Positions 1-8,021 of a stretch of 64,000 bases of DNA are shown one piece after another (position 1 is the first letter of the stretch; every line of letters begins with the position of its first letter). The stretch lies in assembly GCF_009604375.1 (NCBI RefSeq), contig NZ_WEGH01000005.1, positions 434,001 to 498,000 of the forward strand, read 5' to 3'. The notes beneath the pieces were generated by a model. That model saw nothing but the letters and a program-made list of their open reading frames with translations, had not been told where the DNA came from and searched no databases. The position numbers and the translations under genes are program-made. The DNA is from Actinomadura macrotermitis. GTDB lineage: Bacteria; Actinomycetota; Actinomycetes; Streptosporangiales; Streptosporangiaceae.

Positions 1-64
1 CGGTGCCCGAATTGGCGTGCATGCTGTCGTCACGGCGTTGCCCTGCGTTGGTGCGCTCAGGAGT

Positions 65-92
65 GCCGGACAGGGTTGGGAATCTGTCCGGC
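65..92. terminator. Possible hairpin terminator at window edge
   Basis: A perfect 9-bp inverted repeat is visible (GCCGGACAG at 65-73, CTGTCCGGC at 84-92) with a 10-nt loop. No T-run follows, so it is a weak terminator candidate for a gene outside the window. It could also be an operator. The rest of 1-276 holds no recognisable gene. Confidence 0.3.
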
Positions 93-276
93 GCGCCCCT
101 TGGTGACATCAACGACCGTAACAATCCGTGAACGCGCGCCGCGCAGGGATGGCCGAGCGGCTACCCGCCCCATCGACAGAGGTTCAACACACCCCGCGCT
201 CGTTTGCGGCTAATTGCATGTTGTGAGTGGGTGCCGGTCTGCAGAACCTGACTTGGCGAGGGGGCGGGACTAAGCA

Positions 277-726
277 TCAGCGCGTGGGGATGCCGAGCGA
301 CAGATCCAGTTGGCGGTTGCCGTCGCCCTCGTTCCAGGCGTGGTACCGGAGGGCGTCGGGGGACGGGATGCGGAAGGCGTCGCGCAGGGCGGTGACAATC
401 ATGGTGGCCAACTGCTGGTAGTCCGAAGTGGTTGCCGGCCAGGAGAGCTCGAACCACCGGTTGCCGCCCCGGTCGGGATCTTGCTGTTGCCAACCGGATT
501 CGGTCAGCATCTGGGTAATGGCCGCTCCGACCCGCGCCCCGGGGGAGGGGGGCGGGCCGGGATCGCCGGGCACTTCCGCGGTGAGATAGTCGGGATACCG
601 CCGGAATTGTGTGAACCCCTTACCGGCAGAACGAAAGCCGGCTTCTTCGATGATCACGACGCCGCCCACCGGCAGGTCACGCAAACAACGGGCCAGGGCA
701 GCGGCGAACATGCTCCACTCGGTCAC
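277..726 (-). CDS. TY-Chap domain protein
   Basis: A 149-residue soluble protein that resembles the actinobacterial TY-Chap family (type III secretion chaperone-like fold, biochemical role unknown). The N-terminal part has the pattern of an early Trp, an amphipathic helix, then LPVGGVVIIEEAG and a Phe/Tyr-rich strand (FTQFRRYPDYLTAEVPGD). The chosen start is the GTG at 726, whose first base pair forms a GTGA overlap with the stop codon of the upstream DUF6301 gene, so the two are probably translationally coupled. A longer reading upstream would run through the DUF6301 gene in another frame and is not believable. DUF6301 and TY-Chap genes are often neighbours in actinomycetes, which supports the call. 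Function cannot be stated. Confidence 0.6.
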   Translation of the reverse strand: MTEWSMFAAALARCLRDLPVGGVVIIEEAGFRSAGKGFTQFRRYPDYLTAEVPGDPGPPPSPGARVGAAITQMLTESGWQQQDPDRGGNRWFELSWPATTSDYQQLATMIVTALRDAFRIPSPDALRYHAWNEGDGNRQLDLSLGIPTR

Positions 727-1214
727 AGCAGGCCTTGGCGTTCCAGTTCGATGGCTTCGTCGTTGTTCGCCAGCCAGCCGTTGGTGGCCAGTGCGAGATT
801 GATGCGAACCGACCCGGCGATCAGCCTGAGCGTGGCTTCCGGTCCGGCCCAGCGTATTTCGGAGCACGTGCCGGGGAGCTTGGCGGTCGGTGCGCCGAAG
901 GCGGCGGTCAGCGCGGCAGTCATCCGCGCGAACGTGTCGTTGAGCGCGTCCCGGCCGGCATCATCCTGGGACGCGAATCCGGTGACCGGCAGTTCCATCA
1001 CCTGCACCCGCCCGGCATTGCCCCGCGCAATGCCACTGGCGTGCCCGAACCCGCAGTCGAAGCGGGCCCGGTTTTCCCTGGTGCTGACCATGTTCCAACC
1101 GAAATCCGCTGCGAGTCCAGCGAAATCGGAGAACTGCCAGGACCAGCGCAGCTCACGCAGGCGGGTGGCCAAGTCGACGAGGTCGGCGTCGGCCGTGGTG
1201 ATCAGTTCGCTCAT
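723..1214 (-). CDS. DUF6301 family protein
   Basis: A 163-residue protein with the features of DUF6301: N-terminal helix (ELITTADADLVDLATRLRELRWSW), a central stretch with GRVQVMELPVTGFA, and a conserved IRWAGPEATLRLIAGSVRINLAL segment near the C-terminus. It has no signal peptide or membrane segment. An AAAGGA sequence lies about 10 nt before the ATG. The gene overlaps the following TY-Chap gene by four bases (GTGA), indicating a two-gene transcription unit. Families of this kind sit among polymorphic-toxin immunity and secretion-associated genes, but the sequence shows no catalytic motif and no function is assigned. Confidence 0.65.
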   Translation of the reverse strand: MSELITTADADLVDLATRLRELRWSWQFSDFAGLAADFGWNMVSTRENRARFDCGFGHASGIARGNAGRVQVMELPVTGFASQDDAGRDALNDTFARMTAALTAAFGAPTAKLPGTCSEIRWAGPEATLRLIAGSVRINLALATNGWLANNDEAIELERQGLL

Positions 1215-1231
1215 GGCGCATCTGTCCTTTG

Positions 1232-1426
1232 CTAGAGAGTGCAGCCGCGATCCCGAATAGCTTCCCGCGCCGCAGCCAGGTCTGTGGATGGCAAGGGGAT
1301 GCCCATCTCGGCCAGAGTGTTAGGGAGCAGGTCGTTCATCGCGTCGGAGTCTTCCGCGAGAAAATCCATCTGGACAAGGCATCCGGCGCTAAGGTTTCCC
1401 ACCCGAGACTCAACCTCGTCCTTCAA
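1232..1426 (-). pseudogene. Truncated hypothetical gene, chimeric 5' end
   Basis: A 64-codon frame whose C-terminal two thirds (MDFLAEDSDAMNDLLP, then NTLAEMGIPLPSTDLAAARE) looks like a real conserved protein tail. The first 18 codons are antisense to a serine-recombinase fragment on the plus strand at 1361-1483. The simplest reading is that insertion of a recombinase-bearing element removed the true N-terminus and left a chimeric frame. It lies 17 nt upstream of the DUF6301 gene in the same direction, so it may once have headed that operon. Function is unknown. Confidence 0.45.
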
Positions 1427-1483
1427 CTGCTGCGCGAGGGCGACACGTTGAAGGCCACCCGCCTGGACCGGCTGTCGCGGTCG
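1361..1483 (+). pseudogene. Serine recombinase (resolvase) fragment
   Basis: The plus strand reads as a resolvase N-terminal-domain fragment: DKASGAK, then LREGDTLKATRLDRLSRS, which matches the conserved core of the Tn3 resolvase/invertase family (GDTL followed by the RLDRLxRS helix). The catalytic Ser region and the DNA-binding domain are missing and there is no start codon. It is a relic about 40 codons long. Its edge coincides with the truncation of the minus-strand gene at 1232-1426. A second, larger relic of the same family lies at about 4652-5045. Confidence 0.6.
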
Positions 1484-1584
1484 GGTCCTGCATCTGGCTG
1501 TGACGTGACCCGCCGAGTGTCGTTACGCGCCGCTCAGGGGCCAACTGCACGGACCCGAGAAGTGGGCGTCCCATCGGTTGCTGT

Positions 1585-2223
1585 TCACGGGCCGTAGCCG
1601 TGGGGGTTGTTGGGATCGAAGGGGCGGGGCGGCATCGCACCGGGTGGTGGTGGGGCGCTGAACAGCTGTTGGCCGGGGACAGGAGGGGACCCGTAGACCG
1701 GCTGACCCGGAGCGGGTGGCGGGGCGAACGGCGGCTGGGCGGGAGCGGGCGCCTGGGGCGCGCCCCAGGCGCCCGGCGGCACGGGCTGTCTTGACCGGTG
1801 GGCGGGCTGCTTGGCACCCAACAGCGCGAGCACGGCGGCGACGACCATGGGCAGCAGCAGGCTGAGGATCCGCAGGAGGTTCGGCGAGAGCAGGAAATCC
1901 AGGTTGATGCCGAAGCCGATGAGAGCGGGCACCAGGCGGCCGACCTCGCTGACGACCAAAGCCGCACCGGCCGCTGCGAACGGGGCGGCGACCCCTTTGA
2001 CCCTGACCATGATGAAGGCCAATCCCACGGCCAACCCGGCCAGTAGGGCTGACAGCAATATCGAGACGGCCGCGCCGAACAGGCGGCCGACAACGGCCGC
2101 CAGCATGCTAATCACCAGCCCGACGCCACCGCCCAGGACCATCCCCAGGACCAGGGATCGGGCATGGGCAGACGGGCGGACGGGTGGCGGGGCGAACGGG
2201 GGCGGGGGGAAGGGCGCGGCCAT
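1585..2223 (-). CDS. Proline-rich integral membrane protein
   Basis: A 212-residue protein with a Pro-rich cytoplasmic-looking N-terminus (residues 1-22), about four hydrophobic helices between roughly residues 23 and 140 (including LVLGMVLGGGVGLVISMLAA and ILSLLLPMVVAAVLALLGA), then a long Pro/Gly/Ala-rich tail. This layout is common in small actinobacterial envelope proteins of unknown role. No catalytic motif is visible. The start ATG at 2223 has no clear Shine-Dalgarno sequence. The region around its start has a diverged copy 250 bp away (2451-2530), where the corresponding ATG is ACG. Confidence 0.6.
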   Translation of the reverse strand: MAAPFPPPPFAPPPVRPSAHARSLVLGMVLGGGVGLVISMLAAVVGRLFGAAVSILLSALLAGLAVGLAFIMVRVKGVAAPFAAAGAALVVSEVGRLVPALIGFGINLDFLLSPNLLRILSLLLPMVVAAVLALLGAKQPAHRSRQPVPPGAWGAPQAPAPAQPPFAPPPAPGQPVYGSPPVPGQQLFSAPPPPGAMPPRPFDPNNPHGYGP

Positions 2224-2280
2224 ACGAACATTAAATCGAGCCGCCCCCTCAGAAAGCCAGTCTTGTTCCTCTATGGAAGC
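2201..2280. repeat. Imperfect 80-bp direct repeat, copy 1
   Basis: This segment aligns without gaps to 2451-2530 at a fixed offset of 250 bp, with about 58 of 80 positions identical by eye. It covers the first codons and upstream region of the minus-strand membrane protein. The duplication appears to have copied a promoter and translation start, which has since diverged. Confidence 0.55.
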
Positions 2281-2450
2281 CCGTCACGGCCCGAGACCCG
2301 GGAGACCGCAAAGAGCGTTGAGTGACGATGGTGGTGCGTACTCGCAGAAATGGCCTGTTCCGCGAAGCTGTGACCTGCACAGACGATCTAGTTTGGGGCT
2401 CATCGCAGCTTCCTGGGTCCCGGGCCTGGAGTTGCGGGACGAACGGATAT

Positions 2451-2530
2451 GGGGCGGGGAAGGGTGCGGCCGTAGCGGCATTGAAGCGACCTGCCCCTTC
2501 AAAAAGTCAGACTTGTCCTTCTATCGTGAC
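2451..2530. repeat. Imperfect 80-bp direct repeat, copy 2
   Basis: Second copy of the repeat at 2201-2280. It sits immediately upstream of the SMI1/KNR4 gene (ATG at 2549). The minus-strand start codon of copy 1 is ACG here, so the copied gene start is dead. It may supply promoter sequence to the SMI1/KNR4 gene on the other strand. Confidence 0.5.
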
Positions 2531-2548
2531 CCTGTGCGTTCATCCGCT

Positions 2549-3034
2549 ATGAGCTTCATGTCCGAGCTGACCGAGCCGCTGGTCCGCCAGGGCTTGGTCG
2601 CGCCCGAGGACTTGGTCGGGTGCACCGTCGAAGAGATCGAGACGTTGAAGGAGTCCCAGGGCGTCACGACGCTACCCGCCCGCTACCGGGAGTTCCTGGA
2701 GCAAGGGGGCCGCACGCCCTACTGGCTGGCCCACCTGGGCGAGTGGCACTACGAGTGGCTTCTGGAGGCCAAGAACATCGCCCGCGAAATCGTCGAGGAC
2801 CACGGCGACGACTTCGCTCCCTACGCCGACGCCTTCATCTTCCAGACCCACCAGGGCTACATGTTCCTCTACTTTCGCGCGGCGGACCTGTCTCAGCTTG
2901 ACCCGCACGTCTGGACTTACACGCAGGGACGGCCAGCCAAGGGCAGTGATCAGCCGTTCACTCAGTGGCTGGGGGATCTGGCCGCCTACCTCCCGCACGC
3001 GATCCGGCTTCGCCGCGACCTCGGGCCCCGGTAA
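2549..3034 (+). CDS. SMI1/KNR4 family protein (possible immunity protein)
   Basis: A 161-residue soluble protein with the SMI1/KNR4 (SUKH) pattern: an N-terminal helix with an acidic patch (EDLVGCTVEEIETLKE), the signature LPARYREFLEQGG, then a Trp-rich strand segment (YWLAHLGEWHYEWLL) and the FIFQTHQGYMFLYFR core with an acidic loop. SUKH proteins commonly act as immunity proteins of polymorphic toxins or bind nucleases and deaminases, but no cognate toxin is visible beside it. The ATG at 2549 begins the homologous part; a second ATG follows three codons later. The direct repeat ends just upstream. Confidence 0.7.
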   Translation: MSFMSELTEPLVRQGLVAPEDLVGCTVEEIETLKESQGVTTLPARYREFLEQGGRTPYWLAHLGEWHYEWLLEAKNIAREIVEDHGDDFAPYADAFIFQTHQGYMFLYFRAADLSQLDPHVWTYTQGRPAKGSDQPFTQWLGDLAAYLPHAIRLRRDLGPR

Positions 3035-3119
3035 GCCCGCGGGGCCACCCATGGACACCTGTGCCGGTATGACCCATCGAAACGAGCCGTGCGGATGACC
3101 GCACCCGGATCGAGAAGCC

Positions 3120-4067
3120 GTGTTCAAGAACTACTCCGATGCCCGTCGTAAGGCCCGCCTCTTCGCCGACTGCGCCGATATCAGCTACGCCGCGGCCCTG
3201 CGCCGGCTGAACGACGCCCGCATCGCAGCTGCTGGCCACCAGCACGACGCCACAGAGGGGGTGGGCCTGATCGAGCTGCCCTACAGCGGCGGCCGCGCGG
3301 TGAACACCGACCTGGCCGCCCGCCTGGTCGCGGCGGTCAAGGACGGGTGCCGCCACTGCCGGATCGTGTTGTCGGTTGAGGCACTGGACCACCGCCCCAC
3401 CGTGGCCGCCCTCGCCGGGACGGTGTTCTGGCCCCTGCCCAAGGCGGGGAGAGCGCGAGCCTCCACCGTGCGGTGGCATGCTCTGGCTCGGCGCGCCCAC
3501 ACCGACCGTACCGACTCCGCAGCCGCCGCAGCCGTGTGGGAGGTCGTCGAGGCCATGGATGCCCCGCAGGTGTACGGCCTGCTCGACGACGCACTCCGCC
3601 TGTGGGCCGTGATCAAACCCCCGCCCCTTGTCATCCACCACGCAGAGCTCGGCGATGACCCAGGCGGTGAACCCCACTATCAGGTGACCGTCGCGTCCAT
3701 CAGAGACGGCGGACACAAGGTGCCCGCGCTTGTCCTGGGCCACGAGGCCGGCCGAGCCGGGCTGGCCCACCTGCGCGAGCTCGGCCTACCCGACTGGAAC
3801 AAGGACAGCTCGCCCGTCACCGATCCCGCATGGCGGCTGAGGGTCAGCATCAGCACCCGCGCGTTGGAGGCGATCGTCCACGTCAACGACGAGGAGGAGG
3901 GCGACGACATCGTGCTGTGGAAGGCCGCCAAGCCCGTCCGGCTGCCCGACGGCTGGTGGGACCTGATCGACCGCGTTCAACACGTCGCGGTCTGCGGCCC
4001 TACCGCATCAGGCGCCCCCAAACAGCCCGCCCAAGTCGCCGTCATCGCCCGCGTCACCTTCCGCTAG
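3120..4067 (+). CDS. Hypothetical protein, 315 aa
   Basis: An intact frame beginning at GTG 3120 with actinomycete codon use and a stop at 4065-4067. The protein is soluble. It has an Ala/Arg-rich N-terminus (DARRKARLFADCADISYAAA), a central KAGRARASTVRWHALARRAHT segment, and an acidic loop (VNDEEEGDD) before the C-terminus. No family, catalytic motif or membrane segment was recognised. It follows the SMI1/KNR4 gene by 85 bp and directly precedes an IS110 relic, so it may be accessory. Confidence 0.5.
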   Translation: MFKNYSDARRKARLFADCADISYAAALRRLNDARIAAAGHQHDATEGVGLIELPYSGGRAVNTDLAARLVAAVKDGCRHCRIVLSVEALDHRPTVAALAGTVFWPLPKAGRARASTVRWHALARRAHTDRTDSAAAAAVWEVVEAMDAPQVYGLLDDALRLWAVIKPPPLVIHHAELGDDPGGEPHYQVTVASIRDGGHKVPALVLGHEAGRAGLAHLRELGLPDWNKDSSPVTDPAWRLRVSISTRALEAIVHVNDEEEGDDIVLWKAAKPVRLPDGWWDLIDRVQHVAVCGPTASGAPKQPAQVAVIARVTFR

Positions 4068-4325
4068 TCGCCGGATACGCAGTGATGGCGATCAAACCAC
4101 CGCAGACCACGCGGTATCGCCAGCAGCTGAGCGTGTCGAAAGCCAAGAACGACGCGGTCGATGTGCGCATGCCGAGCCGATATCGTCTGCACCGACTCCC
4201 ACCAGCCGCACCTCGTTACCGGCGACAGCGACCAGGCCGCAGCGATCAAAGTGATGACCTGGACGCGCAAGATGCTGATCTGGGAGCAGACCCAACACGT
4301 CACGGTCTTACAAGCCCCCGCCCCT
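4067..4325 (+). pseudogene. IS110-family transposase fragment
   Basis: Two adjoining plus-strand frames together read like the DEDD/RuvC-like domain of IS110 transposases: YAVMAIKPPQTTRYRQQLSV then SKAKNDAVDV, followed after a frame change near 4160 by ADIVCTDSHQPHLVTGDSDQ, AAAIKVMTWTRKMLIWEQTQ and H. The order (NP..RYR, K.D..DA, RTDSHQLRP, GDS.QA.A.K, HK.LIW.RT) is that of IS110 family members. Both ends are missing. It is a non-functional relic. Downstream, 4326-4650 shows no recognisable coding sequence. Confidence 0.6.
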
Positions 4326-4651
4326 CGCCCTCCCTCCAGGAACCCTGGGCGATTCCTCACAGCGGACCCTCGACGGGACACTGAGCTGGCCGAGATTCCC
4401 GTTCAGGGCCGGTTGGAGCCAGCCGGGATGCTCACCTTCACGTGGCGGGCCTGCCGCTGTGGTCGAGTGTGAACCTCAGTTGTCGTCGGCGGAGAGCGCG
4501 GCGACCAGACCACCGCCGTGGAAGCGGCGGAACACTGGGAGCGCCCCAAGGCGATCGATGAAGTAGACGGACGTGGGACAAGGAACAGAACGCAAGTCAG
4601 CCAGAGCCCCGACGCCTCCTTCGTCTGGAGGCATTCCACTGACAAGCGACC

Positions 4652-5045
4652 GACACCCGCCAGCGGCACGCCCTGGCCGCGCTGATCGCCCCCGTCTACG
4701 ACGACCCCGCCACCTCCACCCGCTGGCTCTCCCTGGACCGCGCCGGATTCAAAGAGCTGCTGCACGACGCCGCGGTCGGGGACACCATCCGCATCGCCGA
4801 TGCCGCCCGCCTGTTCCGCTCGGTCGCCGACATCCTCGCCCTGCGCCCCGTGCTGATCCGCCGCGGCCTGCACCTGCGGGTGGAGTCGGGGCTGCTGTCG
4901 GGGATCGACCTGGCCGCCGACGATCCCGGCACCAAGATGATGGTCAACGTGCTGGCCTCGGTGCTGGAGTTCCAGCGCGACATGATCAGCGAGAACACCC
5001 GCCAGGGCGTCGCCGCCGCCGAGGGCGCAAGGCCTACCGGGTGTA
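4652..5045 (+). pseudogene. Serine recombinase (resolvase) fragment
   Basis: An open plus-strand reading from just after a TGA at 4640 encodes part of a serine recombinase catalytic domain: WLSLDRAGFKELLHDAAVGD, the core DAARLFRSVADILALRPVLI, and the long helix with MMVNVLASVLEFQRDMISEN followed by TRQGVAAAEG. The catalytic Tyr/Arg/Ser start of the domain is absent. A frame change near 5030 leads to the continuation RKAYRVYATRITAAQQQ. It therefore lacks both the active serine and a full C-terminal DNA-binding region and should be inactive. Confidence 0.6.
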
Positions 5046-5473
5046 CGCCACCCGCATCACAGCCGCTCAACAGCAGAGGACGCCCGGCAATTAACCACGC
5101 CGCCCCGCCGGGCTCACCACCCCTAGCCGTCCTGATCCGCTACCTCGGGCTCGTTTGGGGCTCATGACACGGTTCTTACCGGCACCCCGGGTACAGTCGC
5201 TTCCCCCGTGCCGACTATGCCTTTGAACTGGGGGTTTCTAGGTTAAGCAGAGGTGGCTACGTGCGAGCAGGCTTCCTCGACATCAGGTTGCCCGATCGGG
5301 TTCGTGTGGTTGCCCGGCGGGTTTCCCGCATGCGGTTCTGCTGTTGAGTGCCAAGTGAAGGTTCGGGACGGCAAGCTAGGAAACCGCTCTGCGTGAGGTG
5401 GCTGGCAGGTCGCGTCGTGGTGCCTCTCAGGGTTGCTTGGCGCAGTGGGTAGGTGTGGTGCCAGCCCTGGGAG
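5046..5473. other. No gene recognised, 5046-5473
   Basis: This 428-bp stretch between the recombinase relic and the inverted repeat has stops in all plausible frames and no recognisable protein. It contains the 13-mer GTTTGGGGCTCAT at 5153-5165, which also occurs at 2391-2403. Confidence 0.4.
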
Positions 5474-5511
5474 GCCTGGGTAGCGATAAGCTCACTTATC
5501 GCTACCCAGGC
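5474..5511. repeat. Perfect 17-bp inverted repeat, 4-nt centre
   Basis: The left arm (5474-5490, GCCTGGGTAGCGATAAG) is the exact reverse complement of the right arm (5495-5511), with CTCA between. It ends 20 bp before the start codon of the tyrosine recombinase pseudogene. Possible roles are a recombinase core-type site with short spacer, an operator, or a transcript hairpin. It has no T-run. The perfect arms contrast with the decay of the gene next to it. Confidence 0.7.
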
Positions 5512-5531
5512 TGAGGATCGCGGAGAACCAT

Positions 5532-6612
5532 ATGAGTGCCGCTGACCGTCCACCCGCTGTCGACGGCGCATTGGTCACCGCCAGCATCATGCCCGGTGCG
5601 AGCGGCGAAGCCAGCAAGGCGATCGAGGCGGAGCACCTGCTGAACGCTGAGGCCGCGCGTCTGGTCGAGGGAGGGCTGGCGGTCAACACCCGCATCGCCT
5701 ACACCCGTGACTTCGCTGCCTACGCCACCTGGTGCGACCACACCGGACACAACAGCCTGCCCGCCAGCCCGGCGACACTGGCCAACTACGTGGCCCATCT
5801 GACCACTCGGCAATACGCCCCGGCCACCATCGACCGAGCCTTGGCCTGTGTCCTGGCCGCGCATGACCACGCTCAGTTGCCCAAGCCCGCCACCACCGCC
5901 GCACGGATGGCGCTACGCGCCTACCGTCGCAACCGCGCACAGCAGGGCCACCGCCGGCGCAAGTCACCGCCGATCACCGTAGACACCGCCTTCGGGCGAT
6001 GGTCGCCGCACTACCACGGGACACCCCCGCCGGGCTCCGTGATCGCGCGTTGCTGGTACTGAGCTTTGCGCGCATGGGCGACGCTCAGAGATCAGCGAGG
6101 TCGATATCGGCGACCTCGCCGTTACCGGCGATGGGCTGGAGGTCTACGTTCCCCTCAGTAAGACCAATCAGGACGCCCACGGTGAAACCGTCGCCGTCCC
6201 CTACGGCCCCACACCCGATACCTGCCCAGTACGGGTGGTACGCGCCTGGCTGGTCGTCCTGGCCAACGCAGACATCACCAGCGGACCGCTGTTTCGTCCC
6301 ATCGACCGGCACGGCAACATCGGCGACCGCACTCGCGCCTCGGCCGGGCGCGGTCGACGCGGCCGTCTGACTCCACAGGCAATCAACCTCATCGTCAAGC
6401 GCGCCGCGGCCGCGGCCAACCTAGAGCACGCCGACACCTATACCGCGCACGGACTGCGGGCCGGCGGAGCCACCTCCGCCGCCAAGGCAGGAGCGCCCAT
6501 GTCGGCCATCACCCGACACGGCCGCTGGGCCGACGGCTCCCCCGTAGTGGCCGGATACATCCGACAGGCCGACAAATGGAACGACAACCCCCTCCGCGGC
6601 ATCGGGCTCTGA
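5532..6612 (+). pseudogene. Tyrosine recombinase/integrase, two frameshifts
   Basis: The gene begins at ATG 5532 behind GGAGA and reads an N-terminal core-binding domain (NTRIAYTRDFAAYATWCDHT, then LANYVAHLTTRQYAPATIDR). A frameshift near 5990 is needed to continue with AMVAALPRDTPAGLRDRALL. A second near 6085 leads into SEISEVDIGDLAVTGDGLEV and the C-terminal catalytic part, with HGLRAGGAT (His-x-x-Arg box), HGRW and the likely nucleophile Tyr in VVAGYIRQADKW. With both shifts repaired the length (about 360 residues) is normal for the family, so decay is recent or one shift is an assembly error. The upstream palindrome may be its site. Confidence 0.75.
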
Positions 6613-7194
6613 ACCTGGTACGGAGACCGGGAGAAACAGCTTCGAACTCCCGAAGTCACAGCGAGTCGGGCAGTCGCGAATGACCCGCAGGTTGGCGCCT
6701 TGTAGCGAGCCAGCGAAGTCACCTCTACCTGGCCGGGTTTCGGCGGTAACTGATGCGCGTTGGCCGAGGATCGCAACGGTCTCTTGGCTGCCAAGATGCG
6801 CTGACCAGCAGCGAAGCGAGCGAAGAGAACAGGCAGGACATAAATACTGTCTGGTCAGATTTGTTCAGCAGGATGACAGTTTCGATGCCCGATCTTCGGT
6901 CTCATGGAATCTCGTCCGGTGGTGACGCTGTGGGCAGCGGCGAGTCAGGTTGGTTGAGATCGTCGGCTGGTGTGTGTCTTGTTCAGCCTGGTCTGTGGTG
7001 TGGATGGTTGATGTTGTCTCACTCAAAGCATTCTGAGCGGGGTGGAACGGGCTGCCTGCCATCGCTCGATGGCTTCGCGGGCGTAGGGAGGCGTGATCTG
7101 ATGAGACGATCCGGCAAACGAACCAGATTCATCGAGACGGCAAGGTGCCCAAGTCCCCGTCCTTCGCATGCTTCAACTGGGGTGTAGCCACCTG
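6613..7194. other. No gene recognised, 6613-7194
   Basis: A 582-bp intergenic stretch between the integrase relic and the convergent gene at 7195-7839. Short frames exist on both strands but none shows a recognisable family or a ribosome site. The base composition around 6770-7130 is lower in GC than the genes on either side, consistent with non-coding or imported DNA. Confidence 0.4.
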
Positions 7195-7839
7195 CTATTC
7201 GATCTCGACCCCGCGAGCCCGCGCCAACTCCGTCATCTTGGTCACCACGGTCGCTAGGAAGTCACGGGTTCTGGTCTGGCCCCTCAAGCCCGAAAGGTTC
7301 AACTCGGACAGGTGCCCCCTGCAGCCACCATGAGCAACGATGTCGCCATCCGGGGTGACATAGGTGCGGCAGGACGTGGGATACCGGGAGATCCCGCCGG
7401 AGTCGAAACGTACATCGCGGATCGGCTGTTCCAAGAACCAGTCGTAGGTGCCGATGCACCACCCGTAGCGGTGCTCTTCCGGGTCTTCGCGGGTGCGGTA
7501 CTTCCAGATTCCAAAGAACTTCAGGAACCCGATCGGCTCGGTCGTGGTGGCGTGTAGGTACTGCTCGTCGGGGCCGGCCCCGGCTTCAACCAGGGCGCGG
7601 GCCAGAGCCTGAATTCGGGCGCGGGCCCGCTCTTCCGCCTCCTCGATCTCGGCCTCCCGGAGGTCCTCCGCGCGAGAACATCCCATACACCAACCCTGCC
7701 GCCCACTGTGACGACGCTCAACGTGCGAGCTGCAGAACGCAGCACCGCCCTGAACATGGCATTCAGGGTTCGCACAACGTCCTACCGCTTGGACACCGCA
7801 GAGGACGCCCCGATCGTCGCTTTCGCATTCAACTGCCAT
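7195..7839 (-). CDS. Hypothetical protein with Cys/His-rich N-terminus
   Basis: A 214-residue protein. The N-terminal 60 residues contain spaced cysteines and histidines (CGVQAVGRCANPECHVQGG, then FCSSHVERRHSGRQGWCMGC) that could bind one or two zinc ions in a B-box or zinc-ribbon-like way. A charged coiled-coil segment follows (AEDLREAEIEEAEERARARI), and then an unknown alpha/beta C-terminal domain with Trp/Tyr-rich strands (RYGWCIGTYDWFLEQPIRDV). ATG 7839 is chosen because AAAGGA lies 9 nt upstream; an earlier in-frame ATG at 7881 has no such site. Function is not known. The gene lies just downstream, in the same direction, of the STAND-like ATPase. Confidence 0.55.
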   Translation of the reverse strand: MAVECESDDRGVLCGVQAVGRCANPECHVQGGAAFCSSHVERRHSGRQGWCMGCSRAEDLREAEIEEAEERARARIQALARALVEAGAGPDEQYLHATTTEPIGFLKFFGIWKYRTREDPEEHRYGWCIGTYDWFLEQPIRDVRFDSGGISRYPTSCRTYVTPDGDIVAHGGCRGHLSELNLSGLRGQTRTRDFLATVVTKMTELARARGVEIE

Positions 7840-8021
7840 GGGCCGCCATCCTTTCAGGTTCATAGACCATCCTGCCCGCACGCTTATGGCCCGGGGGCGC
7901 CGTCGTCGAGGAATCCCAGCGATCGGCCCTTGTCGGCCAGCGCGAGCTGGGAACCAGCAGGAACCCGGGCCAGAGTCACCGAGATCCGGGCCAGGTTCCT
8001 TGGGCGGGTCACCCGAACGGA

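Noticed and set aside
145..200. tRNA-Ser-like D-arm (TGGCCGAGCGG)
   Set aside because: The acceptor stem, anticodon arm and T-arm cannot be folded from the following bases, so it is a chance match.
6865..7062. A 65-codon minus-strand frame with Thr/His-rich sequence
   Set aside because: No ribosome site, no family and atypical codon use; likely chance.
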